48,733 bases of DNA from contig DLJZ01000023.1 in the NCBI GenBank assembly GCA_002478865.1, positions 12,397 through 61,129 of the forward strand. Reading direction: 5' to 3'. Both the position numbers and the translations under genes were made by a program. The notes beneath the pieces were generated by a model that was not told the DNA's origin, did not search any database, and saw only the letters and a list, made by a program, of their open reading frames with translations. This document shows, piece by piece, positions 6,740-14,400 of this stretch. This DNA comes from Hungatella sp. UBA7603. Lineage in GTDB: Bacteria; Bacillota; Clostridia; Lachnospirales; Lachnospiraceae. How positions within the stretch are numbered: the first letter of the stretch is position 1; each line of letters opens with the position of its first letter.

Positions 6740-8413
6740 TCACTGGCTTGACAGCCGTTTGAGGATTTTAATAGGATCAAGCTTACCGTAACCCCAAATA
6801 TTATTGGGATAAGTTTGATTTTCTTCACGGTCAGCTTCTCTTATAATCAGGCGGTTGACCTGATTCCCTGTTACAGCCGTGTAATTGCCCAGGCTGTAGG
6901 CCCATTCCATGATGGTAGCTGCAACCCCAGTCGTATGGGCCGCTGCTGCCCCAGTGCCTGTAATGGTCCCATATCGGCCTTCTGGTATGGCACAGGGAAT
7001 CCGGTAGCCAGGTGCTCCAACATCTGGTTTCACCAACCCAAGTCTCGTATACCCTCTTCCAGATTCTAATAGAATTTCTCCATTTTGTTGATTATAGGCT
7101 GTGACTGTCAAAGGATGAGACGAATCTCCGTCTGCAGTAATTGTAGTATCGGGATTCGCATTTAAAAAATAAGTCTCATTTGATATCAAGTTCCCCGACG
7201 GCAGCCAGCAGTGAAATGAAAATGGTTCCCCTCGATTACTCCCAACCCTGAAGTACCACGTTCCCGGCGGAATATTCCGAAATCGAACTAAAATGAGCTG
7301 ATCTCCTGTTTCTTCCTCGAAAAGAATATTATTTACCCAGACCTCACCACTAATCGTCTGAAATGTGATTCTTTGGCAGCTTTCTACCGAAGCATTGATT
7401 ATCTGAGAAGTTTCAAAGGTAGGTGTTGTTATTTCTATATATAGATTGGATAGTATGTAAGGCCAAATCTCCACCATAAATTCCCGGTCATTTCTCCCTA
7501 CCACAAGTTGAAAGTTATGATAAAATGGGGCGGTTACTGTATTGTTGAAGTAATGCCTTTGATTGTTCCCCTCATTTCCAGCCGATATAACGACCCCGGT
7601 CTTTGGAAGCTGCACCAGATAATCCAGATAAACACCGGAAGGTCCTCTCCCATCATGACCACCTTGACTGCTGCCTAGGGCAAGGCAGATGACAATGGGG
7701 CGATTTAACCGATTGGCTACTCCCACCATATATCGAATTCCCAGCATAATATCTGATTCCTGATAACAGAGAGCATTCTCTGGAACAAAAAATATCTCTT
7801 TTAGATTATCTTTCGCCTCTTTTAATTTTACGACTATCAAATCTGCTTCCGGAGAAACCCCAGAAAAATTATAGGTATCATCCCGACGACCAGCAATGAT
7901 GCTTGCAATGGCTGTTCCGTGACCTATGGTATCCACGGTAGGAACCAAAGACAAAGGGTCATCTGAAATTAATGCAAAATTAATGAGCTCCTTGGTATAT
8001 TCGGCTCCAAAGTTAAACCCCCTGGGAGGTACACTATCCACCAGTGTCTGATCCCAAATAGATATAATTCTGGTGGTATTATCATTGTGCATGAAAGCCT
8101 GATGTCGGTAATCAATTCCCGTATCCACCACACCTACAATCACTCCTCTTCCAGACGTGGTCATATTGGAACTCACCTCAGTGGTAAATAAATCTGGCAT
8201 ATCATAACTTAGGGTAGATTCCAGAGTAAACAAAGCCGGAAACATATGATAAGGACTCCTGCCAAGATCACAGGCGTCCATCTGCTCCTTTAATATATGA
8301 ACCAGGGAATTTACATCGGTAAGAGGTGTGATATTATCGCCTGTATTGTAGGTTGGTATCAATGCATTATTAATAATAAAATCATAATATCGATTGTCCA
8401 TAATCTTTTCCAT
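6740..8413 (-). CDS. Csp-like S8 family (subtilisin) pseudoprotease
   Basis: This 557-aa protein has the architecture of the clostridial Csp/S8 group: an N-terminal segment of about 90 aa, a subtilase domain with an inserted jelly-roll-like region (about residues 300-460), and a C-terminal return of the subtilase fold. The catalytic Asp97 (GVVDTGIDY), His165 (GHGTAIAS) and oxyanion Asn280 (SAGNEGN) are intact. The serine motif, normally GTSxAxxH, reads GTGAAAAH, so position 488 is glycine (codon GGG at 6952-6950). The enzyme should therefore be unable to cleave peptides. In Clostridioides difficile, CspA and CspC are known pseudoproteases of this group that act in spore germination signalling, with CspC also carrying Gly for Ser. 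AGGAGG lies seven bases before the ATG. There is no signal peptide. Confidence 0.85.
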   Translation of the reverse strand: MEKIMDNRYYDFIINNALIPTYNTGDNITPLTDVNSLVHILKEQMDACDLGRSPYHMFPALFTLESTLSYDMPDLFTTEVSSNMTTSGRGVIVGVVDTGIDYRHQAFMHNDNTTRIISIWDQTLVDSVPPRGFNFGAEYTKELINFALISDDPLSLVPTVDTIGHGTAIASIIAGRRDDTYNFSGVSPEADLIVVKLKEAKDNLKEIFFVPENALCYQESDIMLGIRYMVGVANRLNRPIVICLALGSSQGGHDGRGPSGVYLDYLVQLPKTGVVISAGNEGNNQRHYFNNTVTAPFYHNFQLVVGRNDREFMVEIWPYILSNLYIEITTPTFETSQIINASVESCQRITFQTISGEVWVNNILFEEETGDQLILVRFRNIPPGTWYFRVGSNRGEPFSFHCWLPSGNLISNETYFLNANPDTTITADGDSSHPLTVTAYNQQNGEILLESGRGYTRLGLVKPDVGAPGYRIPCAIPEGRYGTITGTGAAAAHTTGVAATIMEWAYSLGNYTAVTGNQVNRLIIREADREENQTYPNNIWGYGKLDPIKILKRLSSQ

Positions 8414-8610
8414 GCATCAACCTCCTGTCTTTTAATGAAGATATGATACAGTTTATGCGTTTATAGGCTGGATATGAGCAGAAGAATCAACCCAAAACCA
8501 CATAATATAGCCGCAATAAAGAGGAAACGTTATTATTCATTTTATTTAATCCCAAATAACTTCTATTTACATATTTTTTCATTAAAAAGATAAAAATTTA
8601 CTTATTTTAC

Positions 8611-8639
8611 TTTACTTAAACGATTTCTTGCGTTATAAT
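8611..8639 (+). promoter_or_regulatory. Putative promoter of a very short transcript
   Basis: TTTACT (8611-8616), a 17-base spacer and TATAAT (8634-8639) point into a strong terminator only 17 bases downstream. No coding frame lies between them. Confidence 0.45.
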
Positions 8640-8655
8640 TTATTTAACTCTTCTT

Positions 8656-8697
8656 AGGAGTGCCGTATTTCCCCAATCCTACGGTACTCCTTTTTTT
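8656..8697 (+). terminator. Terminator hairpin after a short non-coding transcript
   Basis: A 12-bp stem, AGGAGTGCCGTA with TACGGTACTCCT (one G-U pair), 12-base loop, then seven T residues. The nearest upstream gene on the plus strand is the 60-aa gene nearly 2 kb away, so the promoter at 8611 is the likely source; the product would be about 50 nt. Confidence 0.65.
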
Positions 8698-8864
8698 ATT
8701 GTCTTCTTTCAAAACCTATCAATCGACCGTATTTTCCAGGAAAATACCATATATTTTATCCCTTCCCCATAACACGAGTTTTTTCATCTATTTTAAGCAA
8801 ACTATTTCGTTAGTTTTAAAAATTCAGGTTTCACAAACTCTTCATAAATCTAACAAAGAATAGA

Positions 8865-8969
8865 CACAATTTTTTCGTATATTTATATTTACAAATAGGT
8901 CCCAGGGACCTTTCATATATACTTTTTTTCATACCTGCCGGCAAAGTAGTTTGCCGGCTTCCTCTATAT
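8865..8969 (+). other. Two-hairpin intergenic element, copy B
   Basis: This is the second copy of the element at 5312-5424: ACACAATTT, a -10-like TATATT (8878-8883), a palindromic first stem AGGTCCC-A-GGGACCT (8897-8911), a U-rich spacer ending TTTTTTTCATAC, then a 9-bp stem GCCGGCAAA-GTAG-TTTGCCGGC (8937-8958) followed by TTCCTCTAT. The stem sequences differ from copy A while pairing is kept. The rest of the 688-base gap between the S8 gene and 9102 holds the short transcript at 8611-8697 and some small inverted repeats, but no gene. Confidence 0.45.
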
Positions 8970-9101
8970 ATTTTTGAGCGCAATTATCAGGAGATTTTTT
9001 AGGTAGGTTGGCAACATATAAGTAGTTCCCGATTTACCACCATGATACAATGAGCCTATTCGGGTATCAGGAAACCGCCAATAGCGGAGAATGGAGCGTT
9101 C

Positions 9102-10775
9102 ATGAAAAAACATTACGATAAAATTCTTAGGGATTGCGATCTTTGGGTCTCTCAGGTGATTCACTTTCAGGTCACAGACTCTTCCAGTCAATTCTATGGG
9201 GGATTTAGGGATCAAGACGGCCTTGTAGAGCCTAAATATGCCATCTTTCAGGTTACTGATATGATTGCTTGCTATCTTAATAGGGATAGCCGTTACTGTG
9301 GAAGTAAAGACATTTATGACAGGATCTCAATTGCCCTTAATTACATAGTAAGAGGTCAGAGGGATAATGGATTTTTTGATCTGATCAACTGCAACTTTTA
9401 TTCCGGTGCGGATACTGCTTTTTGCCTGGATGGGCTTTTGCCTGCCTATTTGCATATAAAGCAGCTCTTAGAATCAGATAAGACATGCCCAGTGGACAAA
9501 AGCATGTTGGTTCCTTTTAGGGAGTCTATGGAGTCTATCTTAATAAAGGGCGGACGGGCAATGATCGGAAGCGGGTTTCATACTCCCAACCACCGCTGGG
9601 CCATTGCATCTGTTCTTCAGATGCTTTATTCCATTACTGGTGATGAATCCTTTAAAAAGGGAGCGGAGGCTTTTCTGGTGGAGGGTTGTGACTGCAATGA
9701 GGACGGGGAATATGCAGAACGCTCTGCTGGAGGTTATAATAAGGTAAATAATAACGCCATGATCATGCTTGGCGTTGCCAGTGGAGATGATTCTTTCTTT
9801 GAGCCTGTGAAGCGGAATTTATCCATGATGCTCACCTACATCGAGCCGGATCTAAGTATTTTTACTAATAATTCCACCAGGCAGGACCGGGGAGTAAAGG
9901 TCTATCCAGAAGGGTATTATTTAGAATATCTCTATATGGGAATTAGATTTAAAGACGAAACTTTTTTAAATGCAGCTTGTTCCATTATGAAAATAGCAGA
10001 GGAAAAGCAACTTAGTATGGAGGGCTTTCTTATTTACTTTATGCTAATGCCAGAGCTTGTGGATTTTGAATCAGATAGATGCGGGTTATTAACAGATTAT
10101 TGTCGTCATTATAAGGATTCTGGCATTGTACGCCTGCGCCGGGGCAGCTACTCTGCTTCTATTTTAAAGGGAAGTCCTTCCTTTCTTTATTTCCAGCACG
10201 GTGATTTCACCGTGAGTATGAAAATAGGGGCTGGGTTTTGTGAACATCGGTATTTTACGGCGCAAAGCCTCACAGAGCAGCCAGAGGAAAAAGGCTTTCA
10301 GTTAAAGGAGACAAAGACAGGTTGGTATTATCTTCCTTTTGACGAACCTCAGGATACTACAGACTGGTGGAAAATGGATCAAAGCAAACGTGATAAGCTT
10401 ATTGGTCCAGAGATGATTTTTGATGTGATGATATCAGAAGTGGAACATGGGATTGATGTGAAGATAAAAACAGATGGCATTGACCGGGCACCTTTACGGG
10501 TTGAGTTGGCCTTTGATGCGGGCTGTCGTTTGGAATCAGAGTATTTTATCGCAGAAGGTGTAAAAGGAGGCGGTATGGTGGCAAAGAATGGCACTGTGAC
10601 CGCTACAAAGGGCAAGTATGCGATCTCAGCTGGTCCTGGGTTTGGAAACCACAACTATGTGGCAGGGAAGTTTGGAAGCCAGTCACGGGCTAGTGAATGC
10701 TTTACCGTTTACTTTACGGACTTTACTTGCTTTGAGCATACCATTTCTCTGCGGGCGGTTCCAGGTGCTTATTAA
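9102..10775 (+). CDS. Putative polysaccharide lyase-like protein (heparinase II/III-type architecture)
   Basis: This 557-aa protein has no signal peptide. The first 350 residues are helical with Trp/Tyr/His-rich turns, in the style of the (alpha/alpha) toroid lyases and heparinase II/III-like proteins. The last 200 residues are beta-rich, as in their C-terminal beta-sandwich. Candidate active-site segments are HTPNHRWAIAS (Asn163, His164, Arg165, Trp166) and YAERSAGGYNKVNNNAM (Tyr204, Glu206, Arg207, Tyr212, Asn217). In lyases of this fold, Tyr, His and Asn/Arg residues abstract the C5 proton of a uronic acid. A GGAG box five bases before the ATG supports the start. It stands alone, but its predicted substrate class fits the unsaturated uronyl hydrolases of the glycan locus. 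The family assignment is tentative. Confidence 0.5.
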   Translation: MKKHYDKILRDCDLWVSQVIHFQVTDSSSQFYGGFRDQDGLVEPKYAIFQVTDMIACYLNRDSRYCGSKDIYDRISIALNYIVRGQRDNGFFDLINCNFYSGADTAFCLDGLLPAYLHIKQLLESDKTCPVDKSMLVPFRESMESILIKGGRAMIGSGFHTPNHRWAIASVLQMLYSITGDESFKKGAEAFLVEGCDCNEDGEYAERSAGGYNKVNNNAMIMLGVASGDDSFFEPVKRNLSMMLTYIEPDLSIFTNNSTRQDRGVKVYPEGYYLEYLYMGIRFKDETFLNAACSIMKIAEEKQLSMEGFLIYFMLMPELVDFESDRCGLLTDYCRHYKDSGIVRLRRGSYSASILKGSPSFLYFQHGDFTVSMKIGAGFCEHRYFTAQSLTEQPEEKGFQLKETKTGWYYLPFDEPQDTTDWWKMDQSKRDKLIGPEMIFDVMISEVEHGIDVKIKTDGIDRAPLRVELAFDAGCRLESEYFIAEGVKGGGMVAKNGTVTATKGKYAISAGPGFGNHNYVAGKFGSQSRASECFTVYFTDFTCFEHTISLRAVPGAY

Positions 10776-10831
10776 GCTTTAATTTAGAAAAGGTGAGACT
10801 GTAGGCATATTTAAGGATATATTAAAGAAAA

Positions 10832-10872
10832 GTGCCGCTAATATGGCTATATATCAGCTATATTAGCGGCAC
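10832..10872 (+). terminator. Large hairpin after the lyase-like gene
   Basis: GTGCCGCTAATATGGCT pairs with AGCTATATTAGCGGCAC over 17 bp with a single G-U pair. It is followed by CTCAACATTTTT rather than an immediate T-run, so it is a probable but imperfect terminator for the gene ending at 10775. Confidence 0.6.
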
Positions 10873-10976
10873 CTCAACATTTTTCAAATATTCTTACACA
10901 AACCAAGGATAAACCAATTTATACATATAATACTAATCAAAGAGCTGAGGCTAGGGAACTCTTACGCTCATCTTAG

Positions 10977-11005
10977 ATCAGCTTGCTATACTGGCTGGTC
11001 TTTTT
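10977..11005 (+). terminator. Terminator-like hairpin, no obvious gene
   Basis: GATCAGC-(10 bases)-GCTGGTC followed by TTTTT. The 343-base gap between 10775 and 11119 holds this and the hairpin at 10832. I see no coding frame in it, so it may be a back-up terminator or a remnant at the island edge. Confidence 0.5.
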
Positions 11006-11118
11006 ATAGAAAGTAGATTTCTGGTTTTGTTTGCGTTTATCAAAAAAAATCAATTGATAAATTTCTTAGTTCATAAACAACTTTAGTAAGTAAATCAAGA
11101 GCTTAATAAACAAATAAT

Positions 11119-11466
11119 CTACAGGCTTTCAAATGCCTCCTGAAGGCTATCACTATAACACTCATATTCCCAATTACCAATAACATCCTTTCTACCTTTA
11201 TACCACACCCCTCTCTCATCAAATGTTTCCATTAAATAATAATTGCTAAACTTAATGACTCTATATGGTATAGCTTTTTCATATTTTTGTTTCATAAAAT
11301 AGCTATTATCTGTTGGCTTAAAACAATCATTGTAAGAGCAATCGCCATTCTCATTTAAGATATAGCTCTCGCCATCAATTGAAGATATTATTTCGTAATA
11401 TTCACCTCCAAACCTTTCTAATATACTTTTTTCGTCATCATCGAACTTAATATTAAGATTAATCAT
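11119..11466 (-). CDS. Putative immunity protein for the RHS toxin (115 aa)
   Basis: This is an acidic, soluble 115-aa protein without signal peptide or membrane segment (starts MINLNIKFDDDEKSILERFG; contains GESYILNENGDCSYNDCF and YLMETFDERGVWYKG). I do not recognise the family. It starts 15 bases after the RHS gene stop, behind an AGGAG box, on the same strand. This is the classic position of the cognate immunity gene in polymorphic-toxin loci, where a small protein binds and neutralises the C-terminal toxin tip. Several Tyr/Trp-rich strands suggest a small beta-rich fold like other immunity proteins. Function is inferred from position only. Confidence 0.6.
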   Translation of the reverse strand: MINLNIKFDDDEKSILERFGGEYYEIISSIDGESYILNENGDCSYNDCFKPTDNSYFMKQKYEKAIPYRVIKFSNYYLMETFDERGVWYKGRKDVIGNWEYECYSDSLQEAFESL

Positions 11467-11481
11467 AACATATCTCCTATA

Positions 11482-14400
11482 CTATTTATTCCATACACCA
11501 GTAGAAAATGTTTTATCTAATTTTCCACTACCATTTAACATAATATGGTAATTCCATTTTGTACTATATTTTCCATTTGCTCCAATTGCCTGTATTTCTA
11601 TATTAATATGATTTGTCGGATTAGGATAACCATAATTGACCATTGGATGTGCGTTCTTGCCGACATCCATTCTGAAAATGGCTTTTGTATTGTTATCCAT
11701 TTGAGTTATTATATTTTTTCCATCACTGGTTTTTTGTCCTTGCTTAATGATATTCAAAATATTATCTACCCCAAGCTTACTTGCTCTCGTCGCCTCATTA
11801 ACCTTCATTTGTTGTGCTTGCAGTAACTGTCGGGCCTGTACAAAACCAGCTACTCCAGCAGGGCTTACTGTTGTCACACCAAAATTAAGACCTGATGCAA
11901 CTGCACCAGTTGATGCTAGAGCACTGCCAGTGACACCATATGCAAGTACTCCTCCTCCGGTTAGACCGATGGTTGTACCAATTGCGGCACCCTTGGCGAC
12001 TGCATTCCATGAAAATCCACTTTGTAGAGCTGATGATATCCCTCCTGCAAGTGCTCCGGCTACCAAACCAGCTACAGCCGCGACAACCAGAAGTGGAAGT
12101 GCAAAGTGACCAGTTGGATCAGTATAAAACACGGGATTATTATGACAATAAGTATACTTATTCAGACTTAGAGGATCTGTAATTTCCTGTTCGTTAGGCA
12201 TTTTCCGAGTGACTTTTTCGACGCTATCCTCAGTAAGAAGACGGCCTGATTCTGGTCTATAACTTCTTGCCCGTAAATAGTAAGTATTCGTATCTAAGTC
12301 CAAATACTCTCCACAATAACGGAACGAATTCTTATCCTCTTTATCTAGATTCTTCTCAACTCCAAAGGCATCATACTCATACGAAGCTTTACACACTCCA
12401 TCTTGATTCCACAGATGGGTCACATCCCCATGTTCATTAAATATGTAATAGTATACCACACGATCTATTTCACAGGCAATTAAGTTGATTCCTTTTAAAT
12501 AGGTTTTTATCTTTTCGTTTTCAATCTGCTCCGCTACAATATCAGTTCCATCCCAGTAAAACAAATTAGTTTTGCCCTGGCTTTCAGACAGTTTCCTCAC
12601 TTCAACGCTGTGTCTCAGGTCATCTCCCCGGTACTGATATGTAATCTCTTTCTCATCCTGGTTTATTTGGATCAGTTGGTTGAATCCATCATAATGTCTC
12701 CACTCATAAACTGTTGGATTCTCCCTTTTAAAATTCCCGGATAGCTTGACATTTCCTGGATAGTCGGGTGTTGGAGATGTTTTCTCCCAGATCCGGAAGG
12801 TTTCATTCCCATTATCATCATAACGGTATCGATAAGTTTCCGTTGTTTTTCCTTGCTTTTTTCTTTCCATTTCCAGTCGATTGTTTAAACCATACTCATA
12901 GCTGGTAATACTAATCAGTTCATTTTTTGTTCTTCCTTCCACCATCATTCTTATACGGTTGGAATAGGCATCATAGGAATAAAGCGTACGCTTCCAACCG
13001 GAATAATCTTCTTCTATCAGATGACCTAGCTGATTATAGCGGTAGGTAATTGTGACTGGTGCTGAATTGGATTTATTAATCTTGCTTAAGATATTTCCGT
13101 TCACATCATAGTCGTATTCCCATGCAGAGATCACGTTTCCCTGCCGATTATTCTCTAGAGATATTATCCTGTCAGCATCATTATACTTATAACTTGTTTC
13201 CACACCGGACTGGGGATAGCGTAGAGTTTTACGATTACCTTTTTCGTCATATTCGTACTCTGTCAGAATCTCTCCGACAACGCTGTTTCTCCTTACCTGC
13301 TTTAAACGGTATAAGTCATCATATATATAATAAAAACTAACCTCAGGGCTGGCATTTCCTTCCCGAGTTAATTGAAAGGACTGGCGGTTTCCATATATGT
13401 CATAAGTATAATCCTTTTTTGCATTTCCAGGATCTTCCTGACGGATTAACTGACCTTTATTATTGAAGTAGTACTTTGTTTCCAGGAGGACGGTTTGCTT
13501 TCCTTCCCGGGATTCTTTACTGACCTCTTTAATTCGCTTGCCATTCTTACTATAGGCGTACTCCCTCTCGCTGGTTACTAATCCATCAGGAGTCCTTTTT
13601 TGTATGGTCTCATTTATCAGATGTTCCAGGGCGTCATGCTGATAAATGGTTTGATCCTTGTTCCTATCCGTTTTTTTCAGCAGTCTTCCGGCCTTGTCAT
13701 ACTCAAAATATTCTGTATAACCGCGGGAATCTGTCATTGCCGTTACATTTCCAAAACGATCATAGATATAATTTGCTATCTCTCGACCTTCACCGTATGG
13801 AGTGTCTCCAGTTCTTCTTAGAATGACTTGATCTAATACATCATACTTGCATATGGTCTTAATCCAACTGTCCGAGTTTAGGTGCTGGTAGGTATCGGTT
13901 AATCGGTTCCTGGCGTCATAAATATATTGGGTGTCCTGCCAGCCATCTTTTTGAGCCTTTTTTTCCCTTATTATATTTCCGGCTCCATCATAGTAATATT
14001 TAACAATCTGGCTGCGGTGATCAAATGGTGAGATGACCTGTACCAGACGTCCAGCCTTATCGTATAGAAATTCAGTTTTCTTTCCTACTTCATCCCAGTA
14101 GAAGCGTTTATTACCTAATGCATCATATTGAGTGCTTGTGATTCTCTCCTGGGCAGAGTCCAGTCGAATGGATTTTACTATCCGGCCTGCATAATCATAC
14201 TCCCACCGATCCGCTTTATTTTTGGCATTGATTTTCCGGATATTATTACCTGCATTGTCATATTCGTAGGTAAACAATCTCTCTCCAGCTAATATTTCCT
14301 TTCGGACACGGTCTTTTTGATCTTTATAACGTTCCGTCATAATATCTGGAGCATAGATATCTCCTGCTACTTTTTTCACTTCACGAAAGTACAGCCTGCC

